64,000 nucleotides of DNA from positions 23,242,001 to 23,306,000 of the forward strand of contig OY776130.1 in the NCBI GenBank assembly GCA_963675135.1, in the 5' to 3' direction. Shown here in pieces: positions 31,856 through 44,573 of the stretch. Both the position numbers and the translations under genes were made by a program. The stretch's first letter is position 1. Each line of letters begins with the position of its first letter. The notes under the pieces were generated by a model. That model did not search any database. It worked only from the letters and a program-made list of their open reading frames with translations, and was not told the origin of the DNA. The stretch is from Galeopsis tetrahit. Taxonomy: Eukaryota; Streptophyta; Magnoliopsida; Lamiales; Lamiaceae.

Positions 31856-34800
31856 TTACTTGTCCAACTTCCCTGGATCAAGTAAACCCAACTCTGCTGA
31901 TAGCTCCAGAAACCTTGCCTCTGCAAGTGGCTTAGTTAGAATATCAGCTTTTTGATGATCTGTGTGGATCTTGACCAACTTTATATCCTTCTTCTCCACA
32001 TGATCTCTAATGAAGTGATGCTTGATGTCCACATGTTTGCATCTTGTATGCAAGACAGGATTTTGTGATATAGCAATGGCACTATTGTTATCACAAAATA
32101 TGGGCACTTCAGTAGAGTTGACTCTGTAGTCTCTTAGTTGTTGTCTTAACCATAGGATCTGAGCACAGCAACTTCCAGCTGCAACATACTCAGCTTCAGT
32201 GGTGGAAGTAGCCACTGTGTTTTGCTTCTTGGAAAACCAAGATATGAGCTTGTTGCCTAAGAATTGACAAGTCCCTGAAGTGGACTTCCTATCAATTCTG
32301 CAACCTCCATAATCAGCATCTGAGTAGCCAGTTAACTCAATGTTGTCATCAGCAGGGTACCAAAGGCCTAGGTTCTCAGTGCCTTTGAGATACCTCAAGA
32401 TCCTCTTTGCAGCCTCAAGATGGCTTTTCTTAGGATTTGCTTGAAATCTTGCACAAACACCAACTGCAAAGGTGATGTCAGGCCTGCTGGCAGTGAGATA
32501 GAGGAGTGAACCAATTATTCCTCTATATTCAGTAGAGTTGGTAGGGACACCATTCTCATCAGGATCCATCTTCTAATTTGTGTTCATAGGGACCCTTACT
32601 GGCTTGCTAGTAGCACACCCAAACTTCTTGATCATTTCTCTGGTGTACTTAGCTTGGTTGATGAAGATTCCTTCTTTTGATTGCTTGACTTGTAGACCCA
32701 AAATGAAGTTCATCAACCCCATCATGGACATCTCAAACTTGCTTTGCATTAGCTTGGAGAACTTCTCACACAGCTTCTCATTAGGTGATCCAAATATTAT
32801 GTCATCCACATAGATTTGGACAAGCAATATGTCCTCTCCTTCAGAGATTCTGAAGAGAGTTCTGTCCACAGTTCCCTTGGTGAATCCATGATTCAAGAGA
32901 AATTGTGACAGTGTATCATACCAAGCCCTAGGGGCTTGTTTGAGTCCATATAGAGCCTTCTTCAGTCTGTAGACTTGATTTCCAATCTCAAATCCTGGTG
33001 GTTGCTCCACATAGACTTCTTCTTTCAAGACTCCATTCAGAAAGGCACTCTTGACATCCATTTGATATACTTTGAACCTCTTGTGGGCTGCATAGGCTAG
33101 AAAGAGCCTTATTGCTTCTAGCCTTGCCACAGGTGCAAATGTCTCATCATAGTCAATGCCTTCATGTTGGCAATAGCCTTTTGCCACAAGTCTTGCTTTG
33201 TTTCTGACAATCACATCATTTTCATTCTTCTTGTTCTTGAACACCCACTTTGTTCCAATAACATCTTGATGTGAAGGCCTATCCACCAGCTCCCATACTT
33301 CATTTCTGGTGAATTGATTCAGTTCTTCCTGCATGGCTGTTATCCAATTGGCATCTTGAAGTGCTTCCTCAATATCACTTGGTTCTTGCTCTGACAAGAA
33401 ACAACAGAAAAGAGCACTTTCACCATGGAATCTCCTTGTTTTGACTCCAATACTTGGGTCACCAAGTATGAGATCAGTAGGATGGTCAGACAACCAAGTC
33501 CTTCTTTTTCTGATCTCTTCAGTAGAGTTGTCCTCTACTAAAGTTGAGTCATTTTGATCATAAAATTCAGGATAATTGAATGCAGGATCTAATTCAGGAT
33601 CATAATCAGGGGTGTTGTCCTCAATGTCAGGGACATTGGCATTTTCAACATTTTGAGTTCCCCCTTGATTATTTAATCCATAAACTACCTCGGCTGGAAC
33701 TGCTTCTTCATTGGTAGTTGTTACCTGGATGTGAACTGGGATTGGATCATTCAGTTCACCATTCCTTTCAGTGGGATTTGCCTCAGGAGGGTTGCCTTCA
33801 GGATTGTTGTCCAATGGGAGTTTTTCAGGTAGGTTGGCTTGGACAACTTCTATGAATTCAGTGTCTTTGTCTTTTAAGCTCAGTCTGGTTGTCCTCTGTG
33901 TGATTTCTTCAGATTCCAAGTTCTCATTTCTGAACTCATGAAAAGATTCATCAAACACAACATGAGGTGTTTCTTCTACAATAAGGGTTTTCTTGTTGTA
34001 GACTCTGAAAGCTCTACTGATTTGAGAGTATCCAAGGAATACTCTTTCATGAGCTTTGCTATCAAAGGCTTTCAGCTGATCTTTCCCATTATTGTGAATA
34101 AAACACTTGCAACCAAAAATGTGAAAGTATGACACTTTAGGCAATCTTCCTTTCCAGAGTTCATAGGGGGTTTTGCCTTGCCCCTTAGTTATCAAACATC
34201 TATTCTGAGTATGGCATGCAGTGTTTATAGCTTCAGCCCAAAACCTCTTAGGTAAATTAGAATCAGCAATTAAAGTTCTAGCAGCTTCTTTTAAAGTTCT
34301 ATTCCTTCTCTCTGCAACTCCATTTTGTTGAGGGGTTCTAGCTGCTGAGGTTTCATGAGCTATTCCATTAGATGAGCAGTACTCATTGATGTATGAATTA
34401 ATGAACTCAGTGCCTTTATCAGATCTTATCTTGATAATGCTAAGGCTTTTCTCATTTGACAATCTCTTTAACAGTTCAGGCAGTTTGACTTGAGTTTCCT
34501 TCTTACTAAGGAGAAATACTACCCATGTGAACCTAGAGAAGTCATCTACTACAACCAATGTGTATTTTCTACCATTTATGCTTGCAGGGGTAATTGGTCC
34601 AAATAGGTCCATATGTAAAAGTTCAAGTACCCTTTCAGTAGAGATGACTGGTTTTCCCTTAAATGAGGCTTCAATCTGTTTTCCTTCTTGGCATGGTTTG
34701 CAAACATGCTCCTTAATGAAAACCTCATTAGGTAGTCCTTTAACTAATGCATTTCTAGCAATTTTGTTCATTATTTTGAAGTTCAAGTGGTTTAATCTTT

Positions 34801-35245
34801 TATGCCATAACCAACTTTGTTCACTAGAACTCTTAGCAATGAAGCATGCACCATCAGTAGACTTGTCCCAGTCTGCAAAATACACATTTCCTTTTCTAGT
34901 TCCAGTCAATAGAGTTTGTTGAGCCTTATCTTTGATTAAGCATTTTCCACTAGAAAACTCAACTTTGAAATCTTTATCACAGAATTGACTGATACTTAGG
35001 AGATTGTATTTGAGACCAGCCACATAAGATACATTGGATACTTTGATGTTACCAATCATCAAAGTACCATAACCTTTTGTAGTTGCTTGTGAGCTGTCTC
35101 CAAATGTGACATTTGGGCCTTCTTTTTCAATAAAATCAGTGAGGAGTTCCTTGTTTCCAGTCATGTGCCTTGAACATCCACTGTCAAGGTACCATGCTGA
35201 CTTTTTGCTCATGCTCCTCTTCTTGTGGCCCATTGGTACCTGCAA
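31856..35245 (-). pseudogene. pol: Element B pol, one nonsense codon
   Basis: One frame, open except for TAG (Trp) at 32573-32575 between RT and RNase H. Protease WYLDSGCSRHMTG, pre-integrase HKRLNHLN and CKPCQEGK, integrase core LLHMDLFGP, IRSDKGTEF and PQQNGVAERRNR, RT KARLVAKGY, MDVKSAFLNG and YVDDIIFG, RNase H GYSDADYGG and STTEAEYVAAG. All catalytic residues I can check are kept. The integrase-RT linker is acidic and variable. Pol continues the gag frame after TAA at 35246-35248. Confidence 0.94.
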
Positions 35246-35248
35246 TTA
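35246..35248 (-). promoter_or_regulatory. In-frame TAA between gag and pol of element B
   Basis: Context ATC TAA TTG CAG GTA CCA, identical in C (47228-47230) and D (63715-63717). The reading frame is the same on both sides. Confidence 0.6.
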
Positions 35249-37698
35249 GATTGGTTTAGGTACCCTTTGAGTTTTGGGTCCTGAGAGGTTAGCTGTACCT
35301 TTAGGAACCCAAACTTGCCTAATAACCCTGATTGATTTAAGGTGGCTAAGTTGTCTTCCTCTAGCATCTAAATACACTGTCTTTCCCTTAAATGCCTTTG
35401 GGAAAGTGTGTGTGAATGCGTTAACTCTATAAGTTTCAGGAGAGTTGTCAAATCTCCTGAACTTTTGAGTTCTTTGTGCTACTTGAGGGAATCTTTGAGG
35501 AAAGGCTTTCTTTTGACCATTATCCTCTGGCATGAAGGGTTTTGGTTGTCTCATTTTATTTTGCCTTTGAGGATAATTGTCCTTAGGTCTAGTCAGCTGA
35601 GACTTTCTCAGAAGAGTTGGCCTAGACTGATTATACCTTGGATAATTCCTCTGAACATTGTTCAGGAGAGTTGCCCTTCCATTGGGTCTACTCTGCTGAG
35701 CAACATTCCTCTTATGTTTAGGAGCTTTGGCCTTTTCCTTAGGTTTAGGCCTAGTCTCCTGAAGCACTTGAGTAGGCAGATCATCTATTTTGCCCTTTCC
35801 TTTGTTCAGTGGGTTAATTACTTCATTTTCAGTTTGTGCCACTGATTTAACAAAGATTCTGCAACACTAAGACAAGGTGAAGATTCAAATGGATCAAAAC
35901 CTAATCCACTTCTTTGAGCCATAGGTCTTTGATAACTCTGAATTTCCTCTATTGCTCTAGAGGATTTCTTCAGAGCAGACATCTTTAATTTCAGGCTCTC
36001 TTCACTTGATTTAAGAATATCATATTCATGGGAGAGGTTTTCAAACTTGGCATTGAGAATTTTAAGTTCAAAATCTTTTCTCTTCTGAGAGAGAAGTTGA
36101 TTATCAATCTCCTTTTGTTGGTCAACTATCCTGAGATTTGCTTCCTCAAGCTCTCTCAAGACTTGTTGATACAACTCAGTAGACTTGACATCAACAACTG
36201 TCTCAGAGTTTTTGGCAAGTTCAATAGCCAATCTTTCATTTTCTCTCACACAGTTATCATGAAATTCTTGTAGCATAGTGAAATCTTCCATCAACTTTCC
36301 AAGGGAAAGCTTCAAGTTGACCTCACTATTGTTTTATGAGATGAATGATGGTGAACTAGAAGTAGAGGATACCTCATCATCCTCAAGAGCCATGTTGCAG
36401 ACATCATCATCATCATCACTGTTGGAGAACAGTCCATCTGAAGAGTTGAAGCTTTCAGCACTATCAGATTCTTCACCAGCCATCATGGCCTTTCTATTGG
36501 TGAATTTTCTGTCTCTTTTAGCTTGTCTCTCTCTTCTCTCCTTAGAGCTTAATTCAGGGCAATCATACTGGAAGTGCCCTTTCTTCTTGCAGTTATAGCA
36601 CAGATCTTCATCATCTTCTTTCTTTGATTCTTCTTTTCTTTTTGATGATGAAGGTTCAACTCTACTGGACCTTCTCCTATCAGAGTACTTGTCCTCTGAT
36701 CTCTTCTCTTCAGGCTTTTTGGCTTCAGCCTGATTTTCAGGAGAGTTGTACCTTCTCTTGAATTTGTTGTCCTGGTAGAATTTCTTGTATCTACCAAACC
36801 TTGAATTTAGCTTTTCAAACCTTCTAGCCATCAAGGCTAGTTCTTCCTTCATTTCAGTCTTTGAGAGTGACTTTGATGATCTTGGAGTAGACTGCATTTC
36901 TAGTTCAGCAGCTTTGGCTTTGAATGCCACTCCCTTAGTAGGATTTGAAGGTTCCTCAATAGGCTTTCTTCTATTGAGGTCGAACTCATAAGCTTTGAGT
37001 TCTGAGAAGATTTGTTGCATGGGCATGGTGGAGAGATCTTTGGTGTTTTGCATCATCACAGCATAGACATCCCACTTTTGAGTGAGACTCCTTAAGATCT
37101 TCAATCCAACTTCTCTCTTAGTGTAGACCTTGCCCAATGAGTTGATCTCATTCATCACATCAGTGAATCTACCAGCAAACTTGTCAATGGACTCCTCAGA
37201 CTCCATTGCAAACTGTTCAAATTTTTGCACTGCCACCTGGAGCTTATTCTCCTTGATCTTTTCAGTACCCTCACACATTTCTGCAAGAGTATCCCAAATT
37301 TCTTTGGCAGTTGTGCAGTGGTAGACCCTTCCCATGAATGCATCTGGAATTGTTTGATAGAGAGTGTTCATTGCTAGATAATTCAGATTATCCTTCCTCT
37401 TTTCATCAGAAGTGAAGTCATCTTCATCTTTGGGGAGCATCTCTCTTGTGTCTGCCTTTTGAGCCTCAGTGACTTTGGGATTGACAAATGTGAACACAAA
37501 AGGACCTCTTGTGATCACTCTCAGCATATCAGTGTGTAGAGATGCAAGATGAGCCCTCATTCTGATTTTCCAGAAATCATAGTTGTCTATTGAGAACAAG
37601 GGCAGTTTGTGATGTGAAATGTGGTTGACTGGATTTGTAGCCATGTTGTCCAATCCTTGTTCAGCAGGAGGTGGAACAGCAGCATTGTTGTTGGCCAT
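35246..37698 (-). pseudogene. gag: Element B gag, one nonsense codon and one 19-bp deletion
   Basis: ATG at 37698. N-terminal UBN2-type gag region with IDNYDFWKIRMR, then a zinc knuckle CYNCKKKGHFQYDC near 36590, an acidic Ser-rich stretch, a coiled coil and a basic C-terminal tail ending GPKTQRVPKPI. A TAA replaces a Gln codon at 36334-36336. Compared with C, 19 bp are missing near 35862, shifting the frame before the tail. A functional Gag from this copy is therefore unlikely. Confidence 0.9.
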
Positions 37699-37824
37699 AT
37701 CTCAAGAACAAACAGTCAGTCAACAATCAAATAAGATTTCAGATAGATCAGTTCAGTGACCACACCAAATATATGATTTTGAAAACCAAGATGGCTTTTC
37801 AGAAGCAGTGGTCTTTGAACCCCT

Positions 37825-37836
37825 GCTCTGATACCA
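37825..37836 (-). other. Element B primer binding site (initiator tRNA-Met)
   Basis: Sense TGGTATCAGAGC, two bases (AG) inside the 5' LTR. The gag leader 37699-37824 follows. Confidence 0.93.
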
Positions 37837-37838
37837 CT

Positions 37839-39490
37839 TGTTGGTCCTCAAAGGAGTATATAACACGTGTATGGGGGGGGGGAATACACTTGTATGCAAA
37901 TTCTTTTCTAATTTGATCAAACCAGAGCTCAGCAAGGTTGTCTTGGACAACTCTGCTGAAGATGATTAACTCTACTAAGATAATCAGACTACTAAATACT
38001 ATTGAGTACTTAGTTGAATAACTATCTAGGGGAGTTATATGTGCGGAATAGTGGTTGGCCCTTTTTGGTTTAGACTCCTTTAGATTGTGAAATCACTTAG
38101 TTAATTCAATACAGTTCAGTTTCAGGGAACTTGTCCAAATCAGTTTTGCACAGTCTTTGAGTGTTTATCCTTTGAAAGATCAGTTTTGTGTGCAGTGTTG
38201 AATGTATGTAAGTACTTGGAATGTAAATCAACACAAGAGTTTATAGTGGTTCAGAGACTCAAGCTCCTACATCCACTTTCCCTGATTGAACAGGATAATT
38301 CCTTCACTCTTGGAATTAACTTGTTTTATAGTGCCAAGGTGCACTTGATCAGGAACACCACTCTTGGTGAATTGATCCCTAGGATGTCTAGAGTCCTAGT
38401 ACCCTCTTCTCAACTCAGAACTGAACTGTTCTTCTCTCAACAGTCAGCTCCTACCACTTCTACTACTACAATCTTCTCACTTTCACTCTTGAAAGATATG
38501 AGGATTGAAGTAAGGTTCCAACTAATGAGATATCATTTACAATGAAGATCAGTGTATAAGGATAGGATATCTCTCTAAGCTTGTGTATGGATATACAGTG
38601 TAGTACAGCTTAGAAGAAGTGTATGAAGACTAAGATAGTCTTTGAAAGCTTTGAAAGCACTCTAGCTTGTAAGAACTTGAGGTTAGATGTGCTTGGTTGA
38701 GGTTGAAGTTGGATGCTTTCAAATGGTCTTCACACTTCTGTATTTATAGACAAATGAAGGATTTGCCCGTTGGAGAGGCAGCCCCAAATGTCCATAAATG
38801 TCTTCTTTCAGTTCTTCAACTTAGAAGACAGAATCTTGATAGTGACATGTCCTCATTTGGGAAATAAACGGCTGTAAGAGCTTTGTCTTCATTCTGCAGC
38901 ACTCTTCCCAATGTCTGACTTTCAGATTCTCTTGTTAAGACTTGGACATTGCATCTGAAGGTTGTTCCATTGATAGGACAACATACCTCATCATTTGGAC
39001 AACTCTTCTTATCACTATCAGCAGTCTTGCTTATCAGCAAGGTTGGCTTGCTCTTCTTCAGATGACTTGGCTCATACCCTTGTTTCACTTCAGTGTGATC
39101 TTAGCATGTTGATTTGTAGTTCTTTAGGGTGTGGTTGTCTGTATATCTTCAGCATAGTTGACCTCAAGCTTTCAGAGCACTTGATCTTGATTACTTGTAC
39201 TGAGACAACTCCTCTGGACAACTCTCCAGATCAGTATAGTTGGTCTTCAAAAGACTTAGTGTTGAATCCAGAGTTTGAGCCTTGAGGGGACTTGATCTTG
39301 ATGGGCTTCTAAGCATATTTTCCCCCTCAAATTGTGCATCTAATCATCTAAGAGCTACCTAACATATTAGCTCCTCATCTAGCCTTTATACTATATGTTC
39401 TAACATTTCTAGAACATATTCAATTTGACTTTGGCATATCTCAGGGGGTTTTGGTATTCAATCAAAACATATCTCATTTTATTCCCAACA
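37839..39490 (-). repeat. Element B 5' LTR, 1,652 bp, with TATA box
   Basis: TGTTGG...CCCAACA. TATAAATA at 38741-38748 on the minus strand is the likely promoter. A 10-base G-run lies just inside the end next to the PBS, flanked by GTGTAT and ATACAC. Contains GGACAACTCTSCTGA words near 37946 and 39217. Confidence 0.94.
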
Positions 39491-40982
39491 CGAATCAATC
39501 TAAATTTTAGAGATATATAATTTTATGTAATTCATAAACTAATGTTTTCAATGAGTTGTACAGAGTTTTGCAGGATGGCTTACTGAGGAGATCAGACTCA
39601 ATTGTAACTCACTCGACACGACTTAATAAGATGATGAGATAAGTAATTTAAAATGAAGTAAACAATAATAGAATTTAATAATAAATAATTTATCCAATGA
39701 CTTATTAATATAAATGATAGATAAAAGGTATTTATTATTAATAACAATAATTAAAAAATAATGTTATATTGAATTTTGAATTCAGATATTTTACTAAACT
39801 AATTGAACCGAGAGAAATAGAAAAGGGTAATGATGACTCCTCTCACACAACCTCTCAAACTCTTCTTCTTCCTCTCACTTTTCTTCATTTCCCACTAACT
39901 CTTACTCTCACTTTTCTTCACTACCCAATAATAACAGTAAGTAACAGTACACTGCCACATTTCCTCTGAAAAATAATAAAAATAATGTCTCAAGCAACGC
40001 CACTTCTCACTATTTTCTAGAGTCTCACTATTTCCTTTCAAAAACCAAAAAAAGGTAATCTTCTCTAGAAACACCAATTTTAAGGAATGAATATTTATAT
40101 TAGGAACGGACTCTGGAATGAAAAAGGTAATGTTTAGATGATTTAATTTGAAGCACAAAATTTGTTATATGTCTTGTTGAACATTTTGGTTGGATTTCCT
40201 TGTTTACCTTGTGAATCTGCATAATATATGACCCTTTGTGGATTATTATTGGATTGCATGTGAGTTTTTCCATTGCATGTGTGATCTGAGTTCGTTTTAC
40301 CTATTCTACGCCTCTTCTTATGGTACCGGTTGTTCGGTTTGTGTTGAATTTCTTGTTAAACTTATGGGATTTGCATACTATGTGACTAATTGAATGAATG
40401 TGGTATTTGTTATTAGATGTGTGATTTGGGTCCATTTTTCTTAATGAACACCTTTTCTTATGCACTGAATATCTGTTTGAGGTCACGAATGTTTTTAAAA
40501 TAGGTTGATAAGTCTTTTGAGGCAAATATATTGTGGTAATTGAAAATCCTTTTTTTTGTTATTGCATGTTAATTTTAAAAAGAGTGCAGCCCCTTTTCCA
40601 ATATTTTAGCTCAAGCCATTTTACCACATTGAGGTAATTCAAAGCTGGGATATGTGGTTAAAATACCAAAAAAATTCGAAGTGTTTTCAATTTTATGTGA
40701 TTCTTCTTTGAGACACTGTTAGAGTAGAGGTGAAAAACTGCCCTGTTTCTGTATTGAGATTATAAAAAAAAAATCTCTCACACAGTCGCTTACTACGTCT
40801 TAGCTTTCATAAGAATTTGACCTAGACATATTTGAACTTATATTACATTTATAATGGTTTTCCTAACAAACAGTGTTTCTTATTTATAAAAGTAAACTGT
40901 TTTGATGCTCAAAAGAAATACAAGATTAAATAACAATGGATAATATTGAGTAATGAGCAAGTAAATGTGGGGTTTATGTCAA
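39491..40982. other. AT-rich sequence continuing the insertion target of element B; no gene seen
   Basis: About 1.5 kb. It probably continues the sequence at 24167-24251. A CT-rich stretch (39840-39930) looks like a leader, but no supported ORF follows. No domain or RNA gene recognised. The boundary with relic F is near 40983. Confidence 0.4.
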
Positions 40983-42946
40983 CACCACTTAAGTAAAGAA
41001 CAAGTTTTTACTCACACCAAAAACTAGGGTTTATGTCAACAACTATGAAAACAATTTTTACTTGTGTGAGTGCTTATTTAAGTGATCAAAACAGTTTTTA
41101 TGCAATCTCAATCTCAAGTATGAGCAAAGTAATGATCAAGTGATGAATAAGCATGCAAGTAAGTAATGAGCAAGTAAATGCATTATATAAAGAACACAAG
41201 AAGTATAGTGGTTTGGAGGATAAACTACTTCTACGTACGTCCACTTTTCCTGATTTAACATGATAATTCCTTAATCACTTTAAAATTAACTTATGTTTTA
41301 GTGCAAAGGTGTACTCTCCTCTTCTACTTCTTCTTCTCTCTTGATTTCTTATAACTAAACACTTGCTCCTCAGATAAATCAGTTCAGGTGACGTCAGCCT
41401 TCAAAGCAGTGGTCTTTTGAATTCTAGCTCTGATACCACTTGATGGTCCCAAGAGAGTGACACGTGTATGGGGAGAAATACACGCGTGTGTGTGTTTCAA
41501 ACTTTTTAACCAATGCAAACACAAATAATTAGAGTCAGGTTAGTTGTCAAAATGCCAAGACCTATGAAAATACCTTTAGAATATTTTTACATGTCTTAAA
41601 CTAATAAAAAAAACTACAGTAGAAACTCTATAATAATCTTGGGACCACCAAAATTTATTAATTAAAAGAGTTATTAATTTATCTATAAATATATTAATTA
41701 ATATTTTATTAATTTATAGAAACACTCTTTCAAACTTCTACTTCTAATTATTTATTGTGTATCAAATGAAGGGTCTAATTTAAAAGAATCCTTCAATCTT
41801 CCACATTATTATACATCTTGTGTTCATTGTATCACTTTATGAACATTAAAAATTATTTTCAATATAAATATATAAGATCAAAATATGTTAACACAAACAA
41901 ATCATACACACAACATGACTTCTCGTCTTACAGGTGTGAAAAAAATAACAATGACCGACAAGATTCGAAAAGCATTATGCAAGCACAACAAGGATAATTC
42001 AAGTCTCACTCAAAAGCAAATGCAAGAATGAGTTCTTAGTAACTATGGTGAAACTTTTAGGTGAAATTGATAAGAAAAATTAGAGACGAGATTTAAGGTG
42101 AAATTGATTTCAACAAAAAAACAAAAACAATTGAGTCATTTTTTAAGAAACATTCACAAATCATTCATGTAATAGGTAGTATATATGGAATTATTAATTT
42201 ATATTTTATTTGGGGTCTATAGAAATTACAAAAAATGTATTATCTTATAATTTTAGCGAGTTTATTAATTTAGCACGCTATCCCCGAGTCGGGACCGGCC
42301 AAAAATATTATCTTAGAGAGTTTATTAATTTATCGAGTATTAATTTAAAGAGTTTCTACTGTATATGCGGAAATATGATAGACCCTTTTTATACTCCTTA
42401 AAAATAACTAAGTAAAGAACAAGTTTTTACTCACACCAAAAATTAGGGTTTATGTCAACAACTATGAAAATAACTTTTACTTGTGTAAGTGCTTATTTAA
42501 GTGATCAAAACAGTTTTTATGCAATCTCAATCTCAAGTACGAGCAAAGTAATGATCAAGTGATGAATAAGCATGCAAGTAAGTAATGAGCAAGTAAATGC
42601 AGTATATAAAGAACACAAGAAGTATAGTGGTTCGGAGGATAAACTACTTCTACGTACATCCACTTTTCCTGATTTAACATGATAATTCCTTAATCACTTT
42701 AAAATTAACTTATGTTATAGTGCAAAGGTGTACTCTCATCTTCTCTCTTGATTTCTTATAACTAAACACGTGTTGTAATACTCTCAAACTCGAACTCGAC
42801 AATACTCTCAAATATCTCTCAAGATGAAAGTAGGATTTTTTTCTTGTACCAACTAATGTGATATCATTTACAATTAAGAACAATGTAAAGGTTATGGTAT
42901 CACTTTCTAGGCTTAGGATTATAGTGTATTTCTGCCTAGTAGGAAC
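40983..42946 (-). mobile_element. Relic F: Sirevirus with all coding sequence deleted
   Basis: A piece of 3' LTR (about 40983-41361) is joined directly to a leader (41373-41426), then the PBS TGGTATCAGAGC (sense, 41427-41438) and a 5' LTR starting TGATGG at 41441. The LTR is interrupted by a pogo-like element and ends at 42946, where element C inserted; the remainder should lie beyond C and D. The LTR stretches 40990-41361 and 42407-42775 are near-identical copies. So one deletion removed gag, pol, ORF3 and part of the 3' LTR. Confidence 0.7.
41617..42361 (+). mobile_element. pogo-type (Emigrant/Lemi1-like) element, 745 bp, TA target duplication
   Basis: Ends CAGTAGAAACTCT and AGAGTTTCTACTG are inverted repeats with the CAGTA...CTCTATAA character of plant pogo elements; TA flanks at 41615-41616 and 42362-42363. 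From about 41917 it still reads as the start of a pogo transposase: KKITMTDKIRKALCKHNKD followed by LTQKQMQE, then a stop, resembling the CENP-B-type helix-turn-helix. The catalytic domain is missing. Excision restores the LTR word TATGCGGAA. Confidence 0.8.
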
Positions 42947-44571
42947 TGTTGGGAATAAAATGAGATATGTTGTGATTCAATACCAAAACCCCTTGAGACA
43001 TGCCTAAGTCAAGATAATTATGTTCTAAGAATGTTAGAACATATAGAATAAGGTTAGATGAGGAGTTGATATGTTAGGTAGCTCTTAGTTGTTTGGATGC
43101 ACAATTTGAGGGGGAACATATGCTTTGAAGTCTATCAAGAACAAGTCCCCTCAAGGCTCAAATTCTGGAACAATCACTAAGTCTATTGAAGGCCAAGTAT
43201 GCTGATCAGGAGAGTTGTCCAGAAGAGTTGTCTCAGCACAATTAAACAAGAACAAATGTTCTGAAGTTTGAGGTCAACCATGCTGAAGAGTTAAAGACAA
43301 CTATACCCTAAGGATACTGAAAGAAACATGCTAAGATCACTTGAAAGTGAAGCAAAGGGAAAGAGCCAAGTCATCTGAAAAGAGCAAGCCAACCATGCTG
43401 ATAAGCAAGTCTGCTGATAGTGATAAGGAGAGTTGTCTATTGATAAGGAATGTTGTCCTATCATAGAATCAACCTTCAGAAGCCATGTCCAAGTCTTAAC
43501 AAATGAATCTTGAAGTCAGACATTGGGAAGAGTGCTGCAGAATGAAGACAAAGTCTATACTGCCGTTTATTTCCTAAATGAGGACATGTCACTATCAAGA
43601 ATCTGTCTTCTAAGAAGAAGAAGACATTTATGGACATTTGGGGTTGCCTCTCCAATGGGCAAATTCTCAATTGTCTATAAATACAGAAGTGTGAAGACCA
43701 TTTGAAAGCATCCAACTACATCAACTACTCTGAAGCTCAACGCTCATAGAACTTACAAGCTTTCAAAAGACTATCTTAGTCTTCATACACTTCTTCTAAG
43801 CTGAACCCAATTGTATATCCATACAAAGCTTAGAGAGATATCCTAATCCTTATACACTGATCTTCATTGTAAAGGATATCTCATTAGTTGGAACCTTACT
43901 TCAATCCTTACCCCTTTCAAGTGAGAAAGTGAGAAGGTTGTTGTAGTAGTAGAAGTGGTAGGAGCTGACTGTTGAGAGAAAAACAGTTCAGTTCTGAGTT
44001 GAGAAGAGGGTACTAGGACTCTAGACATCCTAGGGATCAATTCACCAAGGAGTGGTGTTCTTGATCAAGTGCACTTTGGCACTATAAAACAAGTTAATTC
44101 TAAAAGTGAAGGAATTATCCTGTTAAATCAGGGAATGTGGATGTAGGAGCTTGAGTCTCTAAACCTCTATAAACACTTGTGTTGATTTGCTTTCAAGTAC
44201 TTTCATACATTCAATACTGCACACAAAACTGATCTTTCAAAGGATAAACATTCAAAGACTGTGCAAAACCAATTTGGACAGGTTCCCTGAAACTGGACTG
44301 TATTGATTGCCTAGGTGATTTCAGAAATTAAAGGAGTTTAAACTAAAGGGCCAACCACTAATTCCGCACATATAACTCCCTTAGATAGTTATACAACTAA
44401 GTACTCAATAGTACTTAGTAGTTTGATTATCTATAAAGAGTTAATAATCTTCAGCAGAGTTGTCCAAGATAACCTTGCTGATCTCTGGTTAGATCAAAGT
44501 TTGAAAAGAAATTGCATACAAGTGTATCCCCCCCCCCATACACTTGTTATATACTCCTTTCAGGACCAACA
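42947..44571 (+). repeat. Element C 5' LTR, 1,625 bp, with TATA box
   Basis: TGTTGGGAATAAAATGAGAT...GGACCAACA. TATAAATA at 43676-43683. TCAGGAGAGTTGTCC at 43206-43220 and TCAGCAGAGTTGTCC at 44451-44465 are antisense copies of the family 15-mer. A run of 10 C between GTGTAT and ATACAC lies about 30 bp before the LTR end. Confidence 0.94.
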
Positions 44572-44573
44572 AG

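Larger units (their letters stand above)
24252..39490 (-). mobile_element. Element B: complete Sirevirus-type retrotransposon, 15.2 kb
   Basis: 3' LTR 24252-25864, PPT, ORF3, spacer, pol, gag, PBS and 5' LTR 37839-39490. Flanks are TGAAT (24247-24251) and CGAAT (39491-39495), a 5-bp target duplication with one C-to-T change. By hand the LTRs differ at about 15 of 1,612 positions, plus a 40-bp deletion in the 3' LTR and one base in a G-run. Despite this closeness, gag, pol and ORF3 all carry disabling mutations. Same family as C and D. Confidence 0.96.

Noticed and set aside
39840..39970. Host gene 5' end at the CT-rich stretch
   Set aside because: No open frame of useful length or recognisable protein follows on either strand.
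24167..41440. Relics E and F as one element split by a large insertion
   Set aside because: Both contain the same leader stretch (AGTTCAGGTGACGTC), so they would overlap by about 37 bp, far more than a normal target duplication. They are better read as two copies.
40983..42775. Direct repeat 40990-41361 / 42407-42775 as a segmental duplication
   Set aside because: Leader, PBS and LTR signatures between the copies show that they are the two LTRs of one deleted Sirevirus.
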